From Zeugodacus cucurbitae (taxonomy: Eukaryota; Arthropoda; Insecta; Diptera; Tephritidae), in contig NC_071669.1 in NCBI RefSeq assembly GCF_028554725.1, positions 57,950,501 through 58,014,500 on the forward strand: DNA of 64,000 nt. The letters run 5' to 3'. How positions within the stretch are numbered: the stretch's first letter is position 1; each line of letters begins with the position of its first letter. The position numbers and the translations under genes were made by a program. The notes below the pieces were generated by a model. It saw only the letters and a program-made list of their open reading frames with translations. It did no database searches and was not told where the DNA came from. Below, one piece after another: positions 50,497 to 63,186 of this stretch.

Positions 50497-50649
50497 GGGG
50501 ATACATACAGTCTTTTAAAGTAATGGATTTCTCTGATCGATAGGGTTTTTCTGTCAGATTTTTAAGGCAATCGGGTTGAATAAGCGGAAAGGAATCGAAC
50601 AAAAGTTAAGAAAAAACTTACAAACCCGTACTCCAAATAGCAAAAAGCT

Positions 50650-51600
50650 TCTCAGAATGCTCGGAAATTGTAGATTTATCAGCTGATATAAAAATGCTAA
50701 GCCTCCTACATATTGTCTAGCACTGATATAAGAAAAAGGGCACGGTAATATCTGGAGAAAACATAGTTTGATATATAATATATAATGTCACATTAAATCC
50801 GAATGTTTCCCTATAAATGAGGGTGTTATAAACTCTAAAACGCTTTTAACTGACTGATGAATTTTTTAGGAGAACTTTATTATGATTTACATGAGTGTTT
50901 GAATTTCCTAACATTTTAGAACTGCGCTCTCGACAAGAATTGAATTATTATTAGGTCTACAATTTTGCTTCCGCCGTTTTCCAATAGATGTCGCTAGGGT
51001 CAAGCACTGGTCGATTAAATCGATTTTTTTATATCGATCTTGGACATTTGTGTCAACATTAACCCAACAAAATATTTGTAGAGATCTGTTTGCATCCCAA
51101 ACTTATACTCAACTGAAAATGTCACTTTTTGAGCCGAATTTTCGACATTTGCGGGAAATTTTGCTTTTCTTTTTTAATACCACGAAAAGTGCGGCTGGGG
51201 CTCATCGACATTTGTAACCATTTTTATACAAAAAAAAACTTAAATTTACAAAAAAACGGCGGAAGCAAAGTTGTAGACCTAATAGATAAGCTTTTTAGAA
51301 TCCTGTAATACAGAATGCAAAGAAATTGTAGATTTATCAGCTGAAACAAACTACTGAGTGTTCTAGAGATTGTCTAGCGCTGATATAGGAAAAACAGCAT
51401 GGCCATATTCGGAGAAAACATAGTTTGATATATACTATATAATGTCACAAATCAGAATATTTCCCGATAATTAAGGTTGCTATAAATTCTAAAACACTTT
51501 TAACTGACTGATGGATTTTTTTATGATATGTTTTTTTTTTATGTCTGAAACTCACACGAGGGTTTGAATTTCCTAAATTTTAGGGCTTTCTCAGCAAGAA
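50650..51600 (+). repeat. ~325-bp direct duplication split by a MITE
   Basis: AAATTGTAGATTTATCAGCTG, GAGAAAACATAGTTTGATAT and TTTTAACTGACTGATG occur in the same order in 50650-50945 and in 51310-51600. Removing the 334-bp MITE plus TA leaves a unit of about 325 bp. Confidence 0.7.
50951..51282. mobile_element. TA-flanked MITE, 332 bp
   Basis: Left end TTAGGTCTACAATTTTGCTT, right end (inverted) TTAGGTCTACAACTTTGCTT, each continuing CCGCCGTTTT. TA is present on both sides (50949-50950, 51283-51284), so a Tc1/mariner-type origin is likely. The interior is related to 316-545. No coding capacity. Confidence 0.8.
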
Positions 51601-51850
51601 AAAACAAATTTTCGTTGGCAACTCTACTTTTATTTTTGAGATTCGTAATAGATACTTTTTAGAGGCTTTATTGAAATTGTTGCTGTGTCTGTGTGTGTTA
51701 TTTCCTAAAATTTTAGAGTTTTCTCAAAAAGAATTGAATTATCAATAAAAAGAAAATGTCATAAAAATTTGGTGGCAACCCTACTCATATATCTGTAAAG
51801 CGAAATAGATACTTTTCAGAGCCTGCAATGAAATTTTTGCTGTGTCTGTG
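51580..51850 (+). repeat. ~135-bp tandem pair
   Basis: GGCAAC(T/C)CTACT...ATAGATACTTTT(T/C)AGAG...GAAATTNTTGCTGTGTCTGTG occurs twice in a row. Confidence 0.5.
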
Positions 51851-52478
51851 AGGGTGTCACAATACAAAATCAATATTCGCCACTTTGAGAATTAAAGACA
51901 CCAATGTTCTATTCTACTGACACTATTTCTACGACAACTTCACTGCTGCCAGCCAGCTGATATCGGCATAACGGTATTTAATACGCAGCGTCAAGTATGG
52001 AATTACACACCAGCGCATAAAGTAGCTGCTTTGGTAAGCTTTGAAAAGCGATCTACAAATGTGGGTGTGTGATGCTGTGGAGGCTTGTCTAGAGAGTGTG
52101 CCATTTTTTGAGTCGACGAAGTGTCGATTATTGACTTCTGCCTTATTGGCCGCATTATTAATGTTAAAGTTTAGTGTGGCACAGAGTTTTTTGTTTGAAA
52201 AGTAAGATTGAAGGTTATGTTCTAAATATGTATAAATTTATACAAGGTGTGTCAACTTTGGATAAATATTTTAGAGCGTATATATTCATTTTAAAATGTG
52301 AAATCAAAAAAAAAATATATATATAAAAAATATTTTTTTTTCAAAATTAATGTTTATATAAAATAAAAAATTATTTGGGGGCACCCTGTAGTTTCATATA
52401 CATCTAAATTAATTTATATTTTTCAATTTTAATATTTTTCATTTTCTTTAACTGCATTTGACACTTAATTTCACTTAC
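51851..52478. other. Non-coding stretch
   Basis: Nothing recognised apart from the donor at its right edge (see 52479). Confidence 0.35.
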
Positions 52479-53333
52479 CTTTATGTTAAATTTGTTGTTG
52501 TTTTAAGCTCAGCTGTCGTTGTCCTTTGGAAGAGTTGTAGTTTCTTTTTCTGTTACATTTAATTAAATAAAGTCTATACGAAGTAACTTTAAATAGCACA
52601 CACTAACACGCACTATTTACTACGATATTGAGTTTGAAATACATATAGACATTTATGCAGCACTGTACAGTTAGTTTAAAAATGTTCTACAATAGTATTT
52701 TGTTATTTATTGTCTCAATTTTACAACCAAATTTTTTTAAACAATTTATATTTCGCATTTTTTGCTCCGCTTCTACACACCCCACTGTGTTTTCATTACA
52801 CTTTGTGTGTATATTTTTACGACAGAGTGAACTGTAAATGTTATTGCAACGCGCGAAAAACCGACTATGAATATATGTATACCGTTATATTGGCTGAATA
52901 TAACTGTGCTGCGTTGAAATTCTTTGTTTCTCGTTTTAAATTTTATTTTTCGTTTTAAAATTTTGTTTCTCGTTTCAAATTATTTTTACTTTTTTATAAA
53001 TTTTTTTCAGTTACATTGTCGTTTTCGTGTTACTTGCCCGCCTTAACAGTCTCTTTTTTTGCAAGAGTGCTCAACGTTTGTTATTTCACCAGATTTTCGC
53101 TATTAATATGTGTGTGTCTGAGTCTTAATATATTGATTTTGTTGTTGTTGTTTTTCTCGCATTTTGTCGTTTTTGTAAATTTGAATTTATTGCACCAATT
53201 TTCTTTAGTTACCTTTCGAAAGATTAATTAAATTATTTGCGATCGAAATTTATTGCCAAAAGTACTACTAGCACATTTACAACCAATATTTACATATTTA
53301 TAGATTTTTTAGACACTCCACGCACTTGTTAAC
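52479..53333 (-). other. Candidate non-coding 5' exon, minus strand
   Basis: On the minus strand a branch-like CTAAT (53364-53360), a strong pyrimidine tract and TTTTTTCAG end at 53334. About 855 nt later there is a strong donor, AAAG|GTAAGTG (GT at 52478-52477), preceded by CAACAACAAATTT. All three minus frames hit stops soon after the acceptor, so it would be 5'UTR, or the 5' part may be a terminal coding stub. It could be an upstream leader exon of the gene whose ATG is near 5240. The linkage is inferred. Confidence 0.3.
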
Positions 53334-53429
53334 CTGAAAAAATAAAGGAAAGTGATATCATTAGTTCAAATTATTTTTTAATATCTAGTTTTGAAAGAAA
53401 ACAAAAAGTTAAAAATCAATTTCTTTGTA

Positions 53430-54190
53430 TGTCAGATGACACCTGTCAAATGGATGTCAAATGACAGCTGTCGAGGTGATGTTATATGTCAATTGATATC
53501 TGTCAAACTGATATCAGAGAACATCTGTCAAAGTGATGTGAAACGGCTGTTAAATGACACCTTTCAAACCGATGTCAGATAACATTTGTCAAAGTGATGT
53601 CAAATGGGTGTAAGATGACCCCTGTCAAAGTAATGTCAGATAGCTCCTGTCAAGGCTATGTCAAATGGCACCTTTCAAACTGATGTCAGAGAAAATCTGT
53701 CAGAGTGATGACGAACGGATGTTAAATTACTACTTTCAAAGTAAAGTCAGATAGCTCCTGTCAAGGCTATGTCAAATGCCACCTGTCAAACTGATGTCAG
53801 AGCAAGTCTGTCAAAGTGATGGATGTAAGATGACACCTGTCAAGGCTATGCCAAATGGCACTTGTTTAACTGATGTCACAGAACAATTGTCAAAGTGATT
53901 TCAAACGGATGTAAAATGACACCTGTCAAGGCTATCCCAAATGGCACTTGTCAAACTGATGTCAGAGAAAATTAGGCAAAGTGATGACGAACGGATGTAA
54001 GATGACACCTGTCAAGGCTATGCTTTGCCAAATGGCACTTGTCAAATTGTCAAAGTAATGTCAAACGGATGTAATTAAACCTGACAAAATAATGTCAGAT
54101 ATATCCTGTCAAGGCTATGTCAACTGTCAAACTGATGTCGGAGAACATCTGTCAAAATGATGTCAAACGGATATAAGATGACACTTGTCA
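53430..54190 (+). repeat. TGTCA-rich minisatellite with ~85-bp higher-order unit
   Basis: Dozens of TGTCAAA/GATGTCA words about 20 bp apart. The anchor TCAAGGCTAT starts at 53650, 53760, 53840, 53926, 54012 and 54109 (spacings 110, 80, 86, 86, 97), defining a higher-order unit. The left part (53430-53640) is more irregular. Confidence 0.85.
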
Positions 54191-55158
54191 ATTATTTGGC
54201 ATATGGCTCCCCTTATACAAAAGTGAATACTATTTTAGGAGGTTACAAAGATCTAATACATCCATCTTTATTTAATCCAATACAAAATTGCTCTCTTTAA
54301 CTGTATCTAACTGTACCTGCTCACTTGAACTTTAACATTTCAATTTCATTAAAAGGTTTCTGCTCGTAAATGTAGCTGGTCGTGTATCCGATTCACATTA
54401 AAAACCATTCTCACTCAAAGCCATTTAATTTTTTAAGCGTTCGCTTTCATTATTTCATAGGAAAAAATGTGCTGTATGCTAAACCGTAGTAGAAAGCCCT
54501 GTTTGCAAATAAATATTTATTACACACCAGACGATATCAATAAAAAGTATGGCATATAAATAAAGTTACAAACGCGTGAGCATGTAATAAATGTTGATGG
54601 GAGTTAAAAAAAAATTACATCGCTATTTGATGGCACTTCACTGGAGATTATACTATGAGGGTGTACTTAGTCATACGCGCATTTATATATATATGAAAAT
54701 ATGTTTTTTTTTCATAACTGGTTAGTGTATTGAGGTTTTTTTTTCAATTGAATATATGTACGAAGAAGTAAGGAGTGGTCAAGTTAGGATGTGACCGAAA
54801 GTTAGATACCCTCAAGTTTACCTATACTGTGGCTAACACTTAGTTCAGAAAAACTTACTTGAAAAACTAGTAAACTATTCGGAATTTCTATATTCGTTAC
54901 AGAAGGGCTTGGAACCGATTTAATTTATTTTCGGGACTAAACTATGATAAGTTTAAAACGTTAGGTTCACTTAAATCTATTAAGATATATTAGAGATTCC
55001 ACATCATGTGAACCAGAAAATCGGAAATCATTTTATATCGGTTAATTGGTAACTGTAGCCAGGTGGATAAATTACAATACAACAAAGAGAAAATACCACT
55101 TTTTTATTAAAGAATCTTATATATTGACCGATATATTTGGTATGGGTCATCCGAAAGG
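54191..55158. other. Non-coding stretch
   Basis: AT-rich; nothing recognised. Confidence 0.4.
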
Positions 55159-55558
55159 ATAGCCTTTTCACACAGGAGCTAATTGATCAATTAACCGTCC
55201 TCTGCTCGATTAAAATGCTGATTAAGATCGATATACGATACAAAATAAAAGCCTACACTTACTTTTAATTGAATCTTAATCGACTTGAAAATGGCATGCA
55301 ATTCTGCGACAAAGACCGTATTTGTAATTATATACACGTTCTTTGTCTGCGCGTTTTTTGTTCACGCTACACGACGATAGATGTCGCTGCTAAAAATAGC
55401 TATCAGCTGATGAGACCAACCAACTTCTTATGAAAAGCAAAAACAAAAATGTATTACAGCGGATCGATTATCGAGTCGCCGGCAGTGTGCAGGCCAAAAA
55501 TTGGTTTCTCAATCAAAATTTTAATTGATCAATTAATTTGGCTGTGCGAAAAGGCTAT
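55159..55558. mobile_element. MITE with subterminal palindrome, copy 3 (best preserved)
   Basis: Left end ATAGCCTTTTCACACAGG, right end GCTGTGCGAAAAGGCTAT. TAATTGATCAATTAA stands just inside both ends, so each terminus can also pair with itself. The interior matches 16138-16463 with a 50-bp insertion near 55215-55265. Confidence 0.8.
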
Positions 55559-57494
55559 AAGATTCTGATGTTCATTATAGGGAAGTTAGAACAAAAATTA
55601 TATGGGCCAATTTTGACAATTTTTGGATCAGTGTTGCCACATGTCGGGAGCTCAAAGTATACTAAAATTTATCACAATATTCTTATTGATATTCTTATAA
55701 ATATTCTGATTTATTTGATATTAAGGAACTCACACTGATTTAGAAAGTGTTATTAAATATGAGTAAATTAAAAAAAATGCAACAAAATATGAATGCTCAC
55801 TACCTTATAAAATGTATCTGACTATATCAACGGCGTCATTTAATAATGTTAGACATTTAAGCCCACCTAACTAAGAAATTACTGACTTTAATTTATTCAT
55901 TCGAAAATCTGCTTTTGAATGTATGTAAAATTTTCAAATTTTCGAGAGGGCCACATGCCATTAACAGTGAACTATGCAGCCACATAGCCACATAGCTAAC
56001 CTAAGCATTTCCCCGCACTCTTCCTCAAATAAGTACAGACATGCATATGTGCATATATTTCTATTGAGGGAATTGTTTACATAACACAACATATGTATGT
56101 ATGTACCACTGCTAATGTGCAATTGCGTAATGCTACATATGCGTTAACAAGAACAAATGTAATAAACCGAATTCTCCAACCGCACAACAACGAGTGAACT
56201 TGTGGTCGATGTCGATCTTCATTCAGTGAAAATTCATTCACTGCGTCAACAACAACAACACATGCTTACATACGCTTGTATTTGTTTGTGTGTACTTCTA
56301 TCGAAATACCAAATAGACAAAGCCACAAGGGACACTTAAATGTTAAGAGGTCTTATTTTGCATATATTTATGTGTTAGTATATATATACATATATGTATT
56401 TCGATGTGCTGTATATACTATATGTCACGTATATTTAGGCGAATAATCATTAAGGCAATAACACCAATTTATTGTCTAGGATTGTAGGAATATAGTAAAG
56501 TGTACTTAATGAAATTATTGTAGATGAGTCAAGTCTGTGTTATGAGTTAATTGATAAGATGAGTTAGGTGGTCAAAATTGGCTGTGTGCCGTCCCTAAAG
56601 TGTCAATGTGTAAAAATATATACAAGAATATATATTTGAGTGTATGGTTTTGCCTAATTATATAGCCTTCCTCACATTCAAATGATGAGCTGAAGAGGCC
56701 AAACAATCCTGTGCGACTATTTACTTAAGCAATTTGCATCATTCGCCAACTCATCATTTTTAGTTTCTGTGAAATAATATGAAACAATTTTCCAACACTC
56801 AGTGTTTTAAATCCACGATACCACCACTTCCATTATCCACACCCCGCATCCGTTCACTTCCAAGAAATATTTACGCCACTTAAAATGATATGCATATAAA
56901 TTAGCACCTAAGCTTGTATACTACTCAAGTTAAGACTCCTTAGCTGCTTTATAACTTTTTTCGCACGATTTGTGGCTTTAAGTTGAAGACACTTTTATCT
57001 TCCAAAAGAAAGCGGCAGTTTATACTCTTTGAAGGGATGAGTACACTTTGGCTATGCAATTCAGAAGGAACTAATGTATATTTAAATATGTATATATATA
57101 TATATATATATATAAGAGTTGTTGTTACTATGTGACATGTGCATAAGCGTAAATATTTAAAACAAACTGTATGCAAATGCTTTTGAATTAATTTGTTCGC
57201 TTTCGAATTTTGCCATGCATGGCGTATACGCAACATTTATCTTGACAATTTACACCAGTCTCATCATGTAAATAGACACGTACATATTTATGGTTATGCA
57301 TATAGATTAACAGATATGTTGTTTTACAGAATAAATGTATATAATTTTACTTTATGGCATGTATAAATACTTGCGGTTTTTTGATAAAAGGAAGTAACTA
57401 GATTTCGTTTGTTTTTGAGGAAATTTCAAAAAAGTAATTGGAATATTTTTCCGAGGAGTTTTTTTATTAACATAACTATTTGAAAAATCGTCTT
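55559..57494. other. Non-coding; (TA)n at 57088-57113
   Basis: TATATA, CATACA and TGTG runs around 56060-56400. No gene recognised. Confidence 0.35.
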
Positions 57495-57498
57495 TCAA

Positions 57499-57910
57499 GG
57501 GGCTATACCAGTATGCAATATTCAAAAAATCGATTTTTTTTATTTTTTGCTTATTCGATAGTTTATTCTTTCAAAAATATCCTGTGAAAGCCTTACTGCT
57601 ATCTGGAATAGTTTTTGAATTGCAGCGTTGTAAAGAGCGACCGCTCGCAGGAAAAAGCCACGATAGTCGAAGCTTTAAATGTGCTTTTCTTGAAACGACA
57701 TTTCTCAAAATTGCTAACATCATAACTCAACGAGAAAGTTTTCGACCGATATCAATTGAAACTGATTACTCTTGAATATATGTACTATACAATGACCTAT
57801 GGTATTTTTGATTGCTTGAGAATTGTCAATTTGACATTAAAAAAACGACATCGATCGAGTACTTTCTTAAAAAACCGCCTACTTTTCATGGGTTACACTG
57901 GTATAGCCCA
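57499..57910. mobile_element. TTAA-flanked non-autonomous element, 412 bp
   Basis: Left end GGGGCTATACCAGT, right end ACTGGTATAGCCCA. TTAA follows on the right (57911-57914) and TCAA precedes on the left (57495-57498), one change from a TTAA duplication. The interior resembles 34817-35640. No transposase. Confidence 0.7.
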
Positions 57911-57914
57911 TTAA

Positions 57915-60406
57915 CTAAATCTTCTGAGGTTTGTCACCAGATTTCTTACACTTCTCCCAATAAACATAATTTTAGGCTGCCGAAAAGTACGTTATAAAAA
58001 TACCGATCTCTATGACCCCAATGTCTGTAAATGACCTTTTTTATTTGGTATTATTAAATTTTCAAGTTCTACGTTTAAATAATAACATCAGATAGAAAAG
58101 ATATTTCATCCTTATAATCCTAAAAAAATTAATTATGCATTAATACAACTCGTTTTAATTTTCATGTATCCAAGGGACCTAGATATTACTCCTAGACCGT
58201 GTTTGTAAGTGCTGTTATTACAACTGCACATTTATATTTCGAAATCTAGCCCTTTGTAGAACAATTGAAAAATGTTGCCTACCTTTAGGGTTATATTAAA
58301 AGGAAAAAGTTCCCAAAAGAACGGGAAATAATTTCTACGATCACAGTAGGCATTTTAGGAACGATTAAGCTCTTAATAATGATCTTAAGTTATAATTAAT
58401 TAATATATATATATGTATATTATAATAAATTAAGAATGCGACTTGAAGTCAAATAAAGGCCAATGCGTGTGTTGTCATATATATTTTTGGTATATAAAAT
58501 AAAAAAAAAAAACTCTTTTTCATATTTTTTCAAAACATTCCTCTTTATGATTACTCTCTCCATAATAAAATTTTGTAATAATTTTAGAATTATCAGACCA
58601 TCACTGTCAAATCAACAAGTATCCAATTCGAAAAATATCAGCACCAGCCCTCGCATTTTTATTATATATTGTGCATCTTCACCATAAATTTTCTTCGATA
58701 CCAACGCGAGTACTACAAAGTCCACAAACAACATCTTTGAGATTCGCAAATAAAAGTATCAGCACGAATTTGCATATTACATGAGAGCAAGCAAAGCAAT
58801 TTATTCTACGACATCTTGACTGGTAGAATCATGATGGATATAAATGAAGACATGAATACATACTCGTTTACATATTGAGTTTTACAACTTTATGTAGATT
58901 GTATTTAGAGGAATATATTAGAAATTTATTATTTAAAATTACAGTGATATAAAGGGAGGTTCAATTGAATGGGATGCGGAAACTAAAATTTACTAAAAAG
59001 TAGAAATAAGCAAAAGCTGTTGTTTTGAGGCTTAAGATTGTGTTTTCAAATAGTTTTTGGAGCTGTTTTGAGTAGTATGCAGTGAGAACTTATACTTCTT
59101 GAAGTTTTTAGAGAAAATCTTCCATGAGATTTCGTAAAAATTTTAAATTTGTCCAACGTTTTTTTTAATAATAACAACTCCCATGTGTCTTCTTATAATA
59201 AATAGCCCAACATGAACATCAAATTTCTCCAAAAAACTTTCAAGACCAGCTTAAACACCTTAGCATTTATCAAAACTGTTCACAAAATACAAACACACAT
59301 GCAAAAACATATGTATATGTTTATCCGTAAGCTTAAGTGTGAATTTAGCAGGTGTGTCTGACTTTTCCTTTGACTGTTCCGCAAGTTCAGCAAAGTGTTA
59401 AATCATCAGATGTGTTATGTTGCCTTTGTGCTTGTGGCTGACGGTTTACAAAGCGTGTTCAGCTGCCGTACACATGTTTGACGTGTTGATTTATGAGATA
59501 AAAGGCAGATTACATACACATACATATTAGATATTTTAACATATTTTAACTTTCTTTTATTCTTCTTCTTGTTTTTGTGCGGATTTTTTCGACACCAGTG
59601 AGGGTATTTTAGAAAAATATGTAGCTACTCTTGATGTAGTCAGCTTAAGTGTGTGTTAAAAGCTTTGCGCAGAAGGTTAAGTATTTTATTTTAGGAAGGA
59701 CCTACATATGAGGGCCTAGTACTACTGAGAATAGTGCGAGTGCTAAAGGTGAGCCACATTCATAATTTATATGTATACTTTTTGTTGCGGGTGAAAGGAT
59801 TTTTTCACACATATTGAAGGTCAAACCACTCGAGATTTGGTGGTTCAAAAAATATTTAGGCGAAAAACAAAACATTTTTTGTTAAAATGCATGCAACATA
59901 ACCTCAATAACTTTCTGTGTATACCCAAATTACTCGCTTCCTCACAAAATTTAATACTTCAGTAGCTGCTAGTTTCACAACATTAAAATTTTACCGCATT
60001 CAATGGCGCGCTCGACGCAGCATTTTAACCGCATAATTTCACTTGCAACTTCAGCGCCAGCAGCCGGCTTAATTATGCAACCGCATTGCTGCTCATTGTG
60101 TGGCACGATTTTCAATTTCGTATACCAAAAGCAAATATTAATTATACTGGCCAACGAATTCTAAACACCAAAATAGAGACAGCTGTCAACGCTTACAACA
60201 CGTTTGTTGCATGTTGCACGTAGCTAAAAAATTGGGCCAACCAAAAATGGAGGGAACCCGAAAAATTAAAATTTAATTGCCGTTATATTTGTTTGGGTGT
60301 TGGGGTTGGGAAGTGGCAACTCTTTAAAGGTTCATGTAGCGCAGGCTACATTGTATGTAAATAAATATATATACTTCAGCTTGAGTTTCTCTAAACTTTG
60401 TTAAAA
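57915..60406. other. Non-coding stretch
   Basis: Includes one GCCTACCTTTAGGG motif (58277-58290) and ordinary AT-rich sequence. No gene recognised. Confidence 0.35.
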
Positions 60407-60830
60407 AAAATAACGGGAATTTTTGTTTTTTGAAAAAATCAATCGTCTACATTAATATTATCGCCCCTAAAATAGGCCTCATTCGATATTATGCACTTAT
60501 GACAGCGCTTCTTCCAATCATCGAAAGACTTCACAAACTCGATTTTATCTATGCCTTCAAAAAGGTCCATCTTTAAGGTTCCCTTTATTTTTGGAAATAC
60601 GAAAAACTCACGCGGAGCCATATCTGGCGAATATGGAGGTTGGGACATCCTTACAGTATTGTTGTTTACCAAGAATTCATGAAATAGCAACGAAGTGTCT
60701 AACCTCAGCGGCTGCTACAGACGAAGTAAGCAACGAATACAGCTTTATCGTGCTTAAGGAGCGGGTACACCTATATCAACATTATAAAAAAATCGCATAA
60801 ATGGACTTTTAGACAAATTCCCGTTATTTT
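60407..60830 (-). mobile_element. Internally deleted mariner element C with both ends
   Basis: AAAATAACGGGAATTT at the left and AAATTCCCGTTATTTT at the right form a perfect inverted repeat. On the minus strand the frame 60690-60439 keeps the transposase C-terminus: PPYSPDMAPREFFVFPKIKG (last catalytic Asp) and FDDWKKRCHKCIISNEAYF. The N-terminal two thirds are missing, so it is a deletion derivative that could only move with a transposase supplied in trans. Confidence 0.8.
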
Positions 60831-61819
60831 TTGAACACACCTCGTATACTTTCCTTCATTGATACAAACAGTGTTCAATATCTATTGCTTAAGATCTTAG
60901 TTGTCCTCTCCTAAAACTCTGTACCCTTATGACTTATAGATATATGGAAGATACCATATTAGGTGTCTTGGATTCCGAAACTAGTAGATACATATAAATC
61001 TATAGAGAGGTCTGTAGCAAATGACTATACCCACTGAGAATAAAAGCAGACGCTTTACATCACTCGAAGTTAGTATCCAGAATCGAAATATTTGCCAGTA
61101 AATATTTAGATAGTTAGATGTCTAGAAAGAAATATTACCTCAAGCTGTGCCATATGGAGAAATATTCCGTTGGTGCTGAGTACCAATCTATAAATCTTGA
61201 ACACTAAAATCAAAGAAATCTTCGACTCCGTTTCAAAATATCTGTACTGCGTCACAGAGTCAGTTACTGATGTGCTCTATTTAGGTGGGACCAAGATTTA
61301 TTAAGAATGAAGCGAAGCGCAGATTGTTGTCTATTTTCGGGAGCTCTGCGGCAACTTATTATAATTAAAGTGTACCCATTTTATTGTGCTACTTCTTGTT
61401 AAGACTAGTGGATCTGTAGGGACCTACAAAACTGATATTATAACACTGAGAAATAACAAGTAGCCCTCTACAAGGTACAAGGTTGCCAAACGGTCTTCAT
61501 ACGGTAAGTCTACAAATCCTTTCGGATGCAAAATGTGGAAGTAGTATGAAGGTAGCATCATCTCGGTATTTCAGTTTAGATTTTAATCCGCCTGAGTCGG
61601 GTCTCATCTCGACTCATCCATTCGAAAATCTATCGACATAGCTGATTTGTGATCGGCTCAAAGCAAAGCGCCTGATAAATGATGATTTTAGATCCCAATT
61701 CAGGTCATGTCTATATCTCTCCGGGTTTATAATCATTTAAAACCTACCATAATTCTTACTTACCTTGTCTGATATAGAATTTTTTTCTGGGAGGTACAAG
61801 ATCTAAAAGACACTATTTT
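60831..61819. other. Non-coding stretch
   Basis: A minus-strand donor-like CAAG|GTAAGTAAG lies near 61763 without a matching acceptor. Nothing else recognised. Confidence 0.35.
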
Positions 61820-63186
61820 TGTACTCTCGCAATAAAAGTTGCTAAGAGAGTATTATAGTTTTGTTCACATAACGGTTGTTTGTAAGTCATAATACAGCAT
61901 AATATAGGGTTATATATATCAAAACGATCAGGGTGACGAGACGAGTCAAAATCCGAATGTCCGTCCGTCTGTCCGTGAAACGGATAACTTAAGTAAAAAT
62001 TAAGATGTCTTGACGAAACTTGGTACATATATTCCTGGAGGAGGTTGGTATTGAAGATGGGCGAAATCAGACCATTGCCACGACCACAAATGTGAAAATT
62101 TGGTACAGAGGATCACACTAGGGAGGGGCGTGGCCCCGCCCCCAAATAGGTTTTTTGTATATATCTCGCACACCAATAAAGCTATATAAACCAAACTTTG
62201 TGCAGTCGGTTCTCTTACGTACCCCACCACACACCATGAAAATAGTTGAAATCGGGTAATAACCACGCCCACCTCCCATACAAAGGTTAGGTTGAAAATT
62301 ACTAAAGATGCGTTAACTCACTAACGAAAAACGTCAGAAACACCAAATTTTACAGAAGAAATGGCAGATGAAAGCTGCATTCACATTTTTTTACAAAATG
62401 TAAAATGGGCGTGGCATCACCCACTTATGGGTCAAAAACCATATCTCAGGAACTACTCGACAGATTTCAATAAAATTCGGTATATAATATTTTCTTGACA
62501 CCCTGATGACACTTGTGGAAAATGGATGAAATCGGTTCACAACCACGACAACTTCCCATCCAATTCAATTTTGAATTTCATCTCATTCCTTCACTTTATA
62601 ATATATACATAAGGAACCAATGAAGATAGCGAAATAATACTTTACACAAATACTGTATTTGAGCTGTGACATCACTTGTGAAAAAATTGTCGAAATTGGA
62701 CTATATCTTTTCAATGCCCCGGATATCGAATATGAAGAATTCAGTGCCTTTGGGTGATTGTTCACCGAAAATATCGGTAAATCTCTCAGATATCTCAGAT
62801 GGAATCTTTTTTCCAATAGTGTGTCTCTGTATCAAAAATGGTTAAAATCGGATCATAACTTCCCCTAGATCACATATTCCTAATTATAGGTTTTCCAAAA
62901 ATACGATAGGCTGACTCCTTATCAATCGGTTAATATGTGAAATTTCTTATCCAAATTAAATGAGGTTATAATCTTTGATATAATCTATGTTGGTGTTGAA
63001 AATGTGTAAAGTCGGTTCAGGAATTACCGCAGTCTATATACTATATACTATATAATGATTTTCGTTATTCTATTGGACTTTATGCCGAATACGTGGGTAA
63101 AATTTTGTGTTATCTTAACAAAATTAAAAAAATAAATTGCGAGAGTATAAAATGTTGGGTTGCACCCGAACTTAGCCTTTCCTTAC
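61820..63186 (+). mobile_element. Hairpin-ended dispersed repeat, full length
   Basis: The most complete copy. It starts TACTCTCGCAA, pairing with TTGCTAAGAGAGTA just downstream, and carries GTCCGTCCGTCTGTCCGT (61961-61978). TTGCGAGAGTATA returns at 63138-63150, and it ends with the hairpin-like GTTGGGTTGCACCCGAAC then TTAGCCTTTCCTTACT. About 1.37 kb without coding capacity. Confidence 0.8.

Noticed and set aside
53430..54190. Regularly spaced repeats that might suggest a CRISPR array
   Set aside because: Units are diverged tandem copies without unique spacers, in an animal genome.
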